A stretch of DNA of 64,000 nt, from assembly GCA_030435675.1 (NCBI GenBank), contig CM059623.1, forward strand, positions 6,722,012 to 6,786,011, written 5' to 3'. A model generated the notes under the pieces. It saw only the letters and a list, made by a program, of their open reading frames with translations. It ran no database searches and was not told the DNA's origin. The DNA is from Steinernema hermaphroditum. Lineage: Eukaryota; Nematoda; Chromadorea; Rhabditida; Steinernematidae. Below are positions 14,011 through 24,950 of this stretch, piece after piece. Each line of letters begins with the position of its first letter. Positions within the stretch are counted from its first letter, which is position 1. Position numbers and translations under genes: made by a program.

Positions 14011-14241
14011 TTCCTCTGCGAAGCACTACGTTCCGCGAAAAAGCTCATTTCAGCTCCGCTCTGAACAGCTGATTCTCCGGTCTAATACCGTCTTTCACAT
14101 ACAGTCGCCAACAGCAGTAGGTGAACGTTTTGAGTTTGAGTTCAAAACGGTTATTAACATCAACAACAACACAACCTGTGAACTGCAACAATCAACAAAA
14201 ACAATCAACAAGAACAACATGTCAACATCCACATCCAGGCT

Positions 14242-15110
14242 TCAGCAACCGGCTAAATGAAGAGGAAGTGGCAGGCACCGTCTCAGTGGAGACATCCACA
14301 TACGCCTCCAGCGTTTCCACACGCTTCCAACGTCCAAAACCGCATCAGTTTGTCCATTCTTGATAGCTTCTTGCTGCTGCACCTCGGAAGCCGTGAAGAT
14401 GGAGTCTTTGATTCCAAGTTCCGCTGCTAGGCGTTTCCACTCACGACGCGCGGATCCATACGACATATGTTAAGACGGCTTCGATAAACTTGGGAAGACA
14501 GCAACCACATCTCCAAGAGTTGTACAGCGCAAAGGCCGTTTGGAGAGTTCGCAGCCCTCTGGATAGGCACCCACTTCGCTGGGCCCTTCTTGTTAGTCTT
14601 GTCGGCTTCTATCTTCAGCATGACGCCATCACTGGAGAACCTTAAATCGTCTCAGCGAAGCGAAGCACCTTCCATCGGACGTAGACAACCAGCGAATAAC
14701 AAGGAGACATAGGCGATGATCTTTCTGTTCTTCGGAGCAAATAACTTCGAAGAGGCAATTAGACTCATGTCAGCTGGAGTGATCTTTGATCGATGGAGAA
14801 CTTAGGTGCCAACAAAGATAGGTGCCAACTGCCGCACTCCTTCCATGAAGCTCTTGGTCCAAAACGACTCCAAATGTTGCTCCTCCATCAGATTACAGTA
14901 CCGCAGCCGCTGCCATCGTCACGCTTGAAGCCGATCCCGACTCGTGGAAGACTGCCGATAAGTACGCCAACACCTCTGAACTGCTGATACAGCTCCTTGA
15001 GTCCTTCCTCCAGCTCAAGAACTTCGTATTCAACTGGCTATAACGGCGCACAGTTGACGCATCTTTTGCCGCGTTGATCACTGCGATGGCTTCCTTCACG
15101 CTAGGCGGAG
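14242..15110 (-). pseudogene. Decayed tyrosine recombinase (DIRS/PAT-like?)
   Basis: Minus-strand remnants read in order as a tyrosine recombinase. About 15,099-14,890 resembles the N-terminal core-binding region (TVRRYSQLNTKFLSWRKD). About 14,780-14,465 carries the catalytic box I region (LLFAGCLRPMEGASLR, then DDL), followed by an in-frame TGA, and continues with LKIEADKTNKKGPAKWV. About 14,466-14,340 resembles the region before box II, but the expected H-x-x-R is lost. The frame changes at least twice. Tyrosine recombinases of this style occur in DIRS/PAT and Crypton-like elements; I see no reverse transcriptase next to it, so the element type is unresolved. It is dead: a stop, frameshifts and a missing box II. 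Confidence 0.6.
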
Positions 15111-15389
15111 AAAGGAAGCAGCCAATGGCTCGGTGGACCTTCTTGAACGGATCTAAATAGCAGTCCTGTGAGTTAGGGCGGGTGGGAGCGGTGTAACCTA
15201 ATCAAGCTTCAAACACCAGAAAACACCTTAATGACCGTTGAACTATTGGGTTGGCGGTCTTTTTTTGGCGGTCTTTTTTTTTGGTGGTTTTTCATTTTGG
15301 CGGTCTTTTTTGGCGGTCCCGTCGGCACACCGTGCGGAATTCTATTTTCGGTTCAGCTGACGCAGCTGATTTCAGAATTCTATGGAGTT

Positions 15390-15560
15390 GAGTGGCGGCG
15401 CGGGTGGCGGGCGTCGGGGAATATCTTCCTGACGATATGTTGGAACTACCGCTCGCTGGTGTTCCAGGGCTTCTGGGAGCCGGGCATTTCACAGTTCCAC
15501 AGATCGTTGTAACTGATCTGAGTGAACGAGAGAGTGAGTGGACGACCCAACCGAGCGCTC
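15390..15560 (-). mobile_element. SINE-like fragment, diverged
   Basis: Contains TGGTGTTCCAGGGCTTCTGG and GAGTGAGTGGACGACCC, the head-end landmarks of the SINE-like family, but no recognisable tail or target-site duplication. It lies just outside the left terminal repeat of the mariner element. The stretch upstream (15,230-15,340) is a low-complexity TTTTTGGCGG run. Confidence 0.5.
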
Positions 15561-15752
15561 TTTCAGTTCAGTTGTACACTGACTCCTACGAACTACAGGG
15601 TGCGAGGTAAATACTGTGGCACGACTTTTGCAGGCGAATTTGTAAGCACTTTTCGATTTTTTTGGTTTTTTTTTTAATTCGTGACTGCCACGCTATTTTC
15701 ACCTACAATAACTGTCTCCACTGCTTATTCCTTGCTGTATTCCAGCAAAAAA

Positions 15753-17280
15753 ATGGTTTCAGAAGAAGACCGTTTCGCCATAATCTCCCTCCAAAAGCGG
15801 GAAATGCCGCATCCTGAGATTTCGAAGGCCCTCAAAGTGCATCGGGAGCAAGTCCGGTGAGTCTTCCAACGTTTCCAGAATACAGGAGAGATCGGGGATC
15901 GTGAGCGAAGCAGTCGACGGCCCACCGCCAGCAGTCCAGCGCTGAGAAATAAGGTGAAACAGAAGATTCAGCGGAATCCACAGAGAGGCACCAGGAAACT
16001 GGCCAGACAACGTATTATCGGCTACGGTCAGAGACACCAGCTGGTTAGAGAAGATCTGGGAGTCCAGTCGGACAAGCTCACCAAAGGACAAGCACTGAAG
16101 GAAAAAGCAGAAGGAATAAAGACTTCAAAAGTACAGGAAGATGAGGTGTCTAGCACGCGGCGGGATCCTGAAGCGAATCTTGTTAACCTATAAGAAGATT
16201 TTTACCATCTAACCCACCTCAAACTCGCAGAGTCGACGCGAGCTGTTGCAGAAAGATTTCACGCACGCTGTGACGATGATTTGGGGAGGAATTTTAGGAT
16301 CCGGGTTAAACTAGGCTCATGTTCACCTCAAAGGGCGCTACGGTCAAACGCAAACTTCTCGAGGGCTGATTTTTGCTGATGTCTTCATTCTCCAGACATA
16401 GGAGAATTCAATAAACTTTGAATGGAGACTCCAGCAGGACTGGACCCATGGCCATGGTGCAAAGAAACAATTTAGACTGCTGCGAGACCGCTCACCGCGG
16501 CTTTCTGAAGCAAGGAGTGCTAAGGATGATTGTTCCTCAAACTCGCCCTATTTGAACCCACTCGACTTCGCCATCTGAATCATGGAGCAGAATGCCTGCG
16601 TAGTCAAGCACAAGTCCATCGATTCGCTGAAGAGAGCTCTGCAGAAAGCGATTTACACGATTTATCTTCCGGAATCAACGGCTTACGCCGTGCAGGACGT
16701 CTCATATATGCACAAAGAAGAACATAGTCACACCGTGGTCGCTGATTTTCTTCTGATTTCGGTGGAGCAGACGAATCCGAATAGAATGCAGCGTTCCCAT
16801 TAGTTTGCGCGGGCATCGAAGTCGTGAAGAGCTGATTCCGGAAGTGGAACAGCGGTGGAGCAGAGCCAACGGAGCGGAGAGTCATCTTTTCAGCTGGGTT
16901 CGGCTGGCGGCGCGGACTTCGGAGTTACAGCACTTCTTCGGCTTCTCTGGCAGCGCAGGGAGAGTCAGGAGGTCGTGACGGGCTTTTTGGCGAGACGGTG
17001 GAACTACGGCTCCCTGGTGTTCCAGGCCTTCTGGGAGCCGGGGCGATCATTGCGCCAACAACGATGGCCGAGAACGACCGCTCACTTAACTCATTCGGCT
17101 CAGACAGCCTCAGAGAGAGAGAGAGAGCGAGTGGACGACCCGACCGATCGCTGGGGGCACAAATGGAAGATCCTGCAGAAAGCATGGGACGAAATTACCC
17201 CAAAAATGATCGCGGGAATTTTGAAGAATTTCCGAAAGCTATTGGACGCCTGAATCGAAGCCGAAGGAAGCCATTTTGAT
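15753..17280 (+). pseudogene. Tc1/mariner transposase pseudogene
   Basis: The N-terminus reads as helix-turn-helix DNA-binding sequence (SEEDRFAIISLQKREMPHPE), with a stop soon after at about 15,858. It continues with a linker rich in Arg/Lys. A catalytic-domain trace includes VTMIWGGILG (16,268-16,300) and WTHGHGAKK, then SNSPYLNPLDFAI (about 16,535-16,580), which corresponds to the conserved SPDLNPLDFAIW block. The C-terminus LKRALQKA is split by the SINE-like insertion and resumes as WDEITPKMIAGILKNF at 17,184. Several stops and frameshifts make it inactive. The related block in a different, younger Tc1 lineage is at 63-64 kb. Confidence 0.75.
16650..17172 (-). mobile_element. SINE-like element copy nested in the mariner
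   Basis: Flanked by a perfect 11-bp duplication CTGCAGAAAGC (16,639-16,649 and 17,173-17,183). Excising the insert with one repeat restores the transposase reading ..RALQKAWDEI.., proving the insertion. Read on the minus strand it starts with TTTGTGCCCCCAGCGATCGG and ends in a short tandem tail (AAATCGTGT then AAATCG). No ORF and no terminal inverted repeat. The variable TSD length and tandem tail suggest LINE-mobilised retroposition (inference). Confidence 0.8.
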
Positions 17281-17686
17281 TACTCGTGATGATTACATCA
17301 TGTACAGAATTTCCTACGCTTTCGAATGATGTATAATACGGGTAGTTTACTGCATGCTGTGAAACGTTACGGGTGCTTTTTCCCGTCACAGTATTTACCT
17401 CGCACCCTGCAGATATCCACATCAGGAGGAAGTTCAGTTTCGAAATCGAGGACATCGGCGATTTCCAAGAGTTCTTCACAATGGACCGCCGTTGTCGTTG
17501 CGAACGGCGACCTTATGGACGAGGCATAAGCGAGGCACCTCGCCGTTTATTTTTGTCTATTTACAATTGCCAGAAAAGTAAATGATTAACGGCATCGTCC
17601 ACTCCAACGGATTCTGTCTCGTGATTAGTTTTGGGCATGTTTGGATTCATGTAGTCAACGCCTGTGCCACCACTTATCACGTATAG

Positions 17687-20600
17687 CTATAAGCGGTTTG
17701 TTTCATACTGAAATGTAATGCAACGAACCTGTTCCATGCTCTGTAAAGCAGCAGCATTCAGCGACATTCTCCTTTTCTTTACGTCCATGGCAACATTGGA
17801 ATAGGCTGCTGACACGTTAACTGTGGTGAGAAAGCGGCATGGACCCGCATGTCCGACTTGACAAACTGTAAAAGTTGGAGTCCAGTTGGCTTTGCTGAAC
17901 TGAATTGGCGTGTGTAGGATTATGCCTGCGGAAGTGCCTATCCAAAGCATATTGCGGCAGCATAGAAGGCTGGAAACTCGCAGACATCCCATCTTGTGTT
18001 GGCGGATTATATCCTCTCGTACGGAGAGAGTTTTGTTTATGACGTGTGATACGGAGAATTCGAGTATTGGCTCGAAGTTGTTAGAAAAGACGTCAATCAT
18101 CCGAACAGTCGAAGCGTTCGTAGTCGAAACAAAAATTGTCGATCCATGTGTGCTCATGCAGGAAACTGCTTCCGAGGGCGATGAACTGAGCTGGCACTTC
18201 TTCTGTAATTGTGAAATTCTGCTGGAAGCATTGATAATTTCTGATACCTCGATGTCATGGGTGTTTGGGTTTAGAAGATAAAGGAAGTTATCATCGGCGC
18301 CGACGCATAGCCGGCCACAGACGGCGACCATCTTGCGGATGGTTGACCTGATTTCCGTTTTCACAACCTGGACATTATCTAAATCCCAGTTCATGTCTAA
18401 AACGAAGGATTGATTGAGGAGGCTGTGGATATTTCACCTCTGCCCCTCTGAAAGCAGAGGAGCTGTGAGTGACTCGTCGAAGCTATCGAGATGAAAACAC
18501 TTTCGTCAACGTAGGCGATGTCTTGTACAGGTAGGGATAGCTTGTTCATCTTCTCGCGCGCTTTCAGTCTCACGTTGTCGAGATAGTTGAACACGTAAAG
18601 TCTATGCCGTTTAGGAATTTAAGCTGGATGCACTTCTCGTTTCCTTACTCTCCGTCTTCGTTTCCGATCCAAATGGTTGACTGGATGGTCGACGGTGACG
18701 ACGGGTCAGAGTCGGAGACGTCGGAGTCCGACGAACAGCTGTCGAGCTCCATCTGGCTGTGGCAGCGACGCGTTTTCCCAGCCAGAATGCTCTTGCGCCG
18801 ACGGAAACTGAAGGGACCCTTTCGAGTCAATGCGAATGAAGGTGATGGAATACCTGGGCGCCGGTACAGGACAAACGGCAACGATGGCCGAGTTGCCGAT
18901 GCCCGTGCAACTCTCCACCGTCGGCTCGCCGTTCACGTTCACGATGGCCACTTGGCTCGCAAATTTGTCAGTCGAACAGGCCCACACATTGGGCGCGCCC
19001 TCGGCCGTTTTCCCGAAGGTTGACGCCGCCTTCGAGAATATAAGGCCGGGACGCGTTCGATGAGCAATGACCGACTTTAGCTGCACCTGCGGCTGATCGG
19101 CGTGCGCAAAGTTTTCTAAAAGTGTACTGGTTCGCGATGAAACTACAGGGAAACCCACTCAGAGCGTTCTTGGACTCGAGGAACGAGTTCTCCCAGATCG
19201 TTCTCTTGTCGGCGTTGGGAAACTCCACTGTCAGCGTTTCGACGCCGTCACTGAATGCGCCGTCAGGTCAACTGTGCGATCAAACCTACAAGGTGGTCAC
19301 TTGGAGGTGTACGGTAGTGAGATCGGGATTCGAGTTCATCTGGTCCTCGAGACACTTCAGTTTGTATTTTCGCTCGGTGTGAATTTCTTCGAGTAGGTTG
19401 GTGAGCGTCTAAAGCTCGCGTGTGGCTGAGAGGCAAGGGGTTTGGCAGCTACCGTATTCTCGTTCTTCAAAAGTTTTGCCAGGTCCATCATTTTGCTTAT
19501 GATCTTTTCGTCCTCCTTGGCGTTAGTCAGTTGCTTTTCGGTCTGTTGAAGGATCGACAGGGTTTCTAAACCGCCTAAACCGTTAAGAGACGACGCGCAA
19601 ACCGAAACCTTTTCCGATGTCAATGTCGTCCATAGAGATCTTTATGAGCAGCTTGAATCGGTTCCTGTCGAGGAAGTCGGGCGACTGCACACTGTAGTCG
19701 CTGCAACAACATGAGGAGTCAAGATCACGTGACTGTCTTACAGGGACTGCGACTTGTTGAGACGCGTAGCCAGTCCGCTCGACGCTTTCCTGCGGACACT
19801 GGTGACTATCAGCTGGTCGGACATCATGAAGAGGCATCGCTGCTTTTTTCCCGACGACCCGTTTATGGTCACCAAGTCATATCTGACGAACGTCCGTCCT
19901 GTGGAGACAAGCTGAACGACCACTTTTAGGATGGAAAAGAGGAAGGTAACAACATCTTCGAGGCCATCGACTATCGCTTCGATCTCGCGGAGGCGCTGCT
20001 CCATCTGCTCGTTCTCCTCGCGTTGCCGGTTGATGCTCAGCGCCAGGTCGTGCACTTCCTTCTGCACGCGGAGCAGTTTCTCGTAGTCCCTGTGCTCCAC
20101 AGGCGTGTGCTTCACAATCTGCTTCAGAATGAGTTCGTAGCGAGGCACTCGCTGAATGGGCAGAATCAAGAGGGAGTCCAAGTCCAGCTTGTTCCGGTGG
20201 TCTCGCCGACATCTCTGAATAGTGCGCACTCTTGAGATGCTCAGCCTCCTCCACCCACCATGTAGTACTTTTCGAATGCCGGCTTCTGCCTCGCCTCCAC
20301 GATAGCCTGCTTCGCATATTTAAAGTTGTCCACGAACGCCTCATACGTCTCAATCATCGATCGCTTGGTAAACTGAACAGTCTGCCATGTGGAGGGTTAC
20401 GATAGACGGCATACGTGTGCGAGAAGTACGTCGCCGATAGGGGTGTCGCTCTGCCAGCACTCGATCCGCGAGCTGAGCGCCGCGAGGAGCACCTGGTGAT
20501 GGGCGAGGATCTCGGGGATACGGTAGAATATTCGGTCGACGTGCTGTGTGTCGATGAGCGTGCACTCGAGAGGCTGCTTCAGAGGACGCATGTACTTCTG

Positions 20601-22102
20601 CACGAGATGCTCAAGGCCCTCCACGAAGGTCTTCTCCGTCTCGAAGAGCTCCCGGGCGGCCATGTTGCGCACGTCCTGGTGCCGCCGCAGAGACGCCCTC
20701 GAGCGCTTCTTCCACAGCAGCATGTCCGCCTGGAGCAAGTTCTGCTGTAGCTGGTGCTGAGCCACGGCATCAGGGATCAGAAGAGGACTCCTAAAGACAC
20801 AGGTGTCACTAGAGTCGAGGTGGCGGTGCTGGAACCACTGGGCTTCGGGCGAGTTCTGGCGGGATGACTTGAGAGACTTGAGGAGCTTCGAGAATCGACT
20901 GACTCCGGCGATGGAGTCGACTCCCTTCGGGTGGAGAACGTCGAGTTCCGACTCGTCGGTCGGTCTCAGTGTCGATCTCCGCGTCGACGGTCTGAGGAAA
21001 GTGAAGGAAAGTGGTCAGATGCGGTTACCTGGCAGAGATTGCGGTTCGAGGGCTTGACTGCTCCGACTGAGGGCCTCCTATCGCAAAGACCTGATTGTGG
21101 AAGGAGGCGAGGTGGTAGCCCTCGGGCATCGACGTCTTCCGATGGAATAGGGCTGCGTCGTTGGCGGAGGAGCGACGCCTCTTGCTCCACGTACAGGTGT
21201 CGAGGTTCACCGAGGGGAGGAACTGCATAACCCCGCGAGGGTGGCCACCGAGGTTGGTAGTGATGCCCTTCATGGAGACGCTGCCGCCCTCCGACTCGGA
21301 CTCCGCGCCGATCGTCGAGTCTCTGGAGATGAGGCTGCTCGACATTGTCGACTCCTCGGCACCTTTGCTTCCGGTGGGCGGCAGTTCGCTCTGTTTGAGC
21401 ACCCTCTGTAGGGACTGGATGCTCTCGGCGGCGTCGCGGAGCTCCTCGATGTCGGTGCTCATCAGTTCCTCCTCGGAGGAGTCGGCGCCATTGGCGAGCG
21501 GCACGAGGCTCTGCCGTGGCGTCGCCCAGACGTCGTGCGCGCTCGAGCTCTGCTCCATCATGCGCACGATAGGGAAGGAGTCAAGGAGTTGGCGGATCGC
21601 CTCGACATGGAGCTGCTGTGAGCGCTCCACACTCGGCTCGCTACTCGTCTTGCGGAGCGCCGAGTGGCGATAGACGTGCCGCTCCACGGACTGCCGCTCC
21701 CGATGCGTCGATCGCTGTCGGTGCCTCCTATCGACGCCGAGGCCGCTTCCGCTCAGATTCACGTCGGAGCGCCGTCTGAATGGAGAACTAGAAGATCCGC
21801 TCGGCAGAAGACTCACCTGTGTGCGTGGTGGGGCATCCGGTGGCGAGCGGACGGAGATACGGTAGCGCTTCGGCGCGGTGTGTGCGCGGTTTCATCGCTG
21901 GAGGAATCGGAGTCGTCGGCGGTGAAGCGCGGACGCGAAGAGGACGTCGTCGACGATGACATCCGCGATTCGAGGCGCTTCGGGAAAGGGAAGGCTGTTG
22001 TGCCTAGGAGGGCACCGCGTCTTCGAGTGTTTTGCCGCTCGAGCCGTTCGCGTTGTAAAAATGACCGCTGGCGAAGGATCGGCGCCCAGAGGAGCCCTCA
22101 CC
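17687..22102 (-). CDS. Rho guanine-nucleotide exchange factor, ARHGEF17/10-like
   Basis: Multi-exon gene activating Rho GTPases through a DH-PH module. Exons by my splice model: 22003-21817, 21775-21029, 20991-20415, 20372-20259, 20214-19742, 19700-19609, 19565-19453, 19408-19290, 19250-19159, 19115-18854, 18807-18649, 18601-18438 and 18396-17687 (stop TAG). Phases agree at every junction, giving about 1,270 residues. The Ser-rich N-terminus is followed by the DH domain (ARELFETEKTFVEGLEHLV, then LPIQRVPRYELILK in the third conserved helix) and a PH-like region (KKQRCLFMMSDQLIV). The C-terminal half resembles the beta-propeller of ARHGEF17 (VNVNGEPTVESCTGIG, TIWIGNEDGELYVFNYLD, MLWIGTSAGIIL). 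The first exon near 22,102 is open but I find no convincing ATG, so the true start lies upstream. Known for the family: actomyosin and cell-shape control. Confidence 0.85.
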
Positions 22103-23322
22103 TGTTGTTGCCCGACCGCTTGCGGGCACTTTCTCCCTCGGGTCACCCGCTAGTCTTCGAGACGCCCTGTTTACTTATTGTCGTCGCACCCTTCCCGAAG
22201 ATCGCGGAGAATGACGAAGTGCCCGCAAACTCTGAAAATTTCCAAGAACTCGCCGTGCAATCAGAGCGAAGCCATCCCTAGGAGAGCTGAGCACGCCCAA
22301 TGCAGCTCTTCTTTGTCTATCGCTTTTGGATTATATTCTTCTCGGTGAATGGACCACTTTTGTAATGGGCTTATGTAATTTGAAATGGGCCACTTTTGTA
22401 ATGATTGTTTATTTGCATTGTTTCAACCATTTCACTTCATGGTATTCACCATTTGACTGAACAACTACAGCCCAAACCTAGGGCAAAAGCTGGGTCCATT
22501 GTTCGTAGAATATGTGCAGTTCCGAGTTAAAAAATGTTTTGGTCTCATTTTCGACCTCTTTGTCTTATTCGGAGTCATTTCCTCTGATATCCTCAATTGT
22601 GGACGAGCACAAATGGTGATTAGATACAGCTAAGAGAGTGATAGATAAACAGCAAAAACAGAATCTTTCAGCTCAAAGTGGAAAGCCATTCCGGGGGTCA
22701 ACTTGAAAATGTGAGGTCTCAGGCACCAAAGTGTGAAGTGTGACTTTTCCCACATTTGGCCTCTACTTCCGTAAAATAAGCATGAGGTCGTGGACAGTGC
22801 TGGGCAAGGGTGGGCCTATTTCAAAAAAGCAAAAAAATACGCGATCGTCATTACAAGTAACAAGAAATAAACCGCAGCGCCACGCGAAAGCCGAAAGCTT
22901 GGTCCCGCCGCGATCGCCCTGGCACGGCGAGCGTTTTCTTTTTTTTTTTTTGTTTGGCGGCGCGTGCTGGCGTGCGTTCAGTCCTCTCTCACATTTCGTG
23001 CCAAGTTTCGTAGACATGTATGTCGTTTATGGTGAGGCTGTCCTTTTTCGCCGTTTACAGTGAACTTTTTATTGAAAAGTAAACAAATAACTGACTGAAG
23101 AGCTGGACGGCGGCCGTCTAATTTGATTATGTGAGAAAATATCCCTGCGAGAAAATATCCCGCGAGAAAATATCCCAGCTATGGCAATAGTCTTCTGTTC
23201 TTCGGCAAATGCATCACAAAGACAGGCTCTTTTCGCGTTGGGCGGCCTACCTTCTATAGTTTGAAAATTAGGGAACTGTCTGGAATGGGCAAACGAGACA
23301 AATGAGTTTCTTTTTGCACCAT
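22103..23322. other. Intergenic, no gene recognised
   Basis: AT-richer non-coding sequence upstream of the RhoGEF gene; its missing first exon may lie near 22,100-22,300. A 25-bp segment at 22,831-22,855 (ATACGCGATCGTCATTACA core) recurs at 32,113-32,138. Positions 22,975-22,998 are the reverse complement of 32,021-32,044. These may mark edges of the Helitron-like element. A short triplicated GAGAAAATATCCC sits at about 23,130-23,175. Confidence 0.6.
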
Positions 23323-23376
23323 TGATCCCGTCAATCGTTCGCTCCGCACAAGCTCTCTCTCATCTCTCGTTATGGA
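23323..23376. repeat. 54-bp repeat flanking the Helitron, copy 1
   Basis: TGATCCCGTCAATCGTTCGC and the following 34 bases are identical to 31,748-31,801, in direct orientation, on the other side of the Helitron-like coding region. Confidence 0.85.
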
Positions 23377-23845
23377 CCAGGGCGCCTTATGTGCGGGCGC
23401 CTTACCCCCGTCAAAAGTATCCAAACGGCGGAAAATCGGGGCTGAAAGAGAGCCGGGCTACGGTAGGTATGTTAAACCCTGTCAGAAGTTGGGGAAAATG
23501 TAAGAGAGACAAACAAAAACGAAGCTAAGCCCCGTATTTAAAGTGTGGCACCCGCGGAAGTGTATTTTGGGTTGGAGATTCGGAGCGCGAGAAGTCGAGG
23601 GTTCGGTGCCGGCCGGTGGAGTTTCCGCTTCGTTTCCCATTTCTATTCGTGTGCGCCACATTTGGAACAAAACGAAGCAAGGCAGATTATGTGGACATAG
23701 GTAGATTAGACAACAGGGCAATATTCACATTATTTATATGTAGAACTCCATAAAATTCGACATAGAACTCTGTACTCATATATAAATACTCGTAGAAATG
23801 TACATAATACCCGTAATAGAAATGTGGTACCCGTATCAATCATTA
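23377..23845. other. Helitron 3' flank, no gene recognised
   Basis: Non-coding, AT-rich sequence with several ACCCGTA and CATATA fragments leading into the minisatellite. No Helitron 3' hairpin plus CTRR end could be fixed by eye. Confidence 0.5.
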
Positions 23846-23955
23846 AAGTGACCCGTGACAAATAGCAAAGTGACCCGTGACAAATACTAAAGTGACCCGT
23901 GACAAATAGTAAAGTGACCCGTAAGAAATAGTAAAGTGACCCTTAACAAATTACT
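23846..23955. repeat. 22-bp minisatellite, five units
   Basis: Five tandem units of a 22-bp repeat with core AAAGTGACCCGTGACAAATA; later units drift. It lies about 55 bp beyond the stop of the Helitron-like gene, on the 3' side in that gene's orientation. Short tandem arrays near Helitron ends are known in nematodes. Confidence 0.9.
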
Positions 23956-24008
23956 GAACCCGTAGCTTATTCATGATCGCTGAGAGCGTCATCCGATCCT
24001 ATGTTCGC

Positions 24009-24950
24009 TTAGACATCCAGTTTTGGTTGAAGGTGCGATTCGAGTTCGGCCTGGTATTGAACCCGCAAGTCATCCAGCCGTTGGTCGGAGCTGAGGCGCA
24101 CGTCGAGAACTCCTGGGGTCGGGGAGGACGGAGTGTCGTGCATTTGCTCCAAGTAGGATACCACGTTGTGGATGACGAACATTCCACAATTATGTCCGTC
24201 ATCCTGATGGGTGGACAACGGGCTGCCGTCCACGATCTGCACTTCAGAGCTATCGTAGGGTTGCCCGCTACGATGGCGTCGAAGCGCGCTGACGATTGTC
24301 TGTGTCCTACTCCTCACGTAGTCCATACATGGTTCCGTCGTCTCCTAAATTACATATTCTGTAATGATTCATGCGTTCCGTAACAATTACCGGCGAGGAG
24401 TCGTAGATCACAGCCTGTCCCCAATCGAGGTCGGCAATTGCCACTGCCCAGTGGTCGATCTCGATATTGTCTCGCCTCCTGCTGATGTGGATAGGGATAA
24501 CTGCCATCGTGTAGCGGTCCCTCTGCAGGTAGGTGAACTCGGGCAGATCGCAGTCATCGAGCTCGTAGTTGGGGTAGTACATGGACGGGTGCACTACGGT
24601 GACTGGGCGTGCTCCGTCACGCAGGTTGATGAGCTGCACCTAAAGGGAAAGCTTGAATGTAAATTGGGCAATGATAACGAACCCTGTACGCGAGATACCG
24701 CAGAATCGCCAACTCAGTGATGTACTCCTCGCCGTTGAAGCAATCGAGAGCATCACTCGTGCTGAACATGGTGAAGGACACATGTGCCATCTCCATCGTT
24801 GGCATATCTTCCGGCTGGAAGAGCTCGCATGCCTTCAGCGCCGGTGGCAGCTCCGCGGGAGTACCGGCCTGCGTCGCCATGATTTCGATTTCGTGGCTAG
24901 CTTTCTTGGCGGCTGAAAATGATGGGTTAATAAATTAGATATATCTGTAA
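24009..24950 (-). pseudogene. C48 (Ulp1-like) cysteine peptidase domain fused to the Helitron helicase
   Basis: Spliced to the helicase exon: EDRRR, intron (acceptor TTTTCAG), AAKKASHEIEIMATQ. Further introns at about 24,640-24,682 (YLAYR/VQLINL) and 24,348-24,393 (IYDSSP/ETTEPCMDYV) both keep frame. The catalytic layout of C48 peptidases is complete: His in IDHWAVAIADLDWG, Asp in VIYDSSP, and Gln and Cys in HQDDGHNCGMFVIHNVV. The C-terminus ends LQPKLDV and a stop. C48 enzymes normally remove SUMO or related modifiers; a role in the element is inference. This part shows no frameshift, but it depends on a broken helicase upstream. Confidence 0.8.

Larger units (their letters stand above)
15596..17409 (+). 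mobile_element. Tc1/mariner-type element with terminal inverted repeats
   Basis: The left end begins CAGGGTGCGAGGTAAATACT and the right end (17,360-17,409) is its reverse complement for about 24 bp with one or two changes. A TA precedes the left end; the right flank no longer shows TA. Between the ends is a plus-strand transposase pseudogene and a nested SINE-like insertion. Removing that insertion leaves an element of about 1.28 kb, normal for Tc1/mariner. Confidence 0.75.

Noticed and set aside
21664..22281. 205-codon plus-strand open frame
   Set aside because: Antisense to the Ser-rich N-terminal exons of the RhoGEF gene, whose minus-strand splice phases are consistent.
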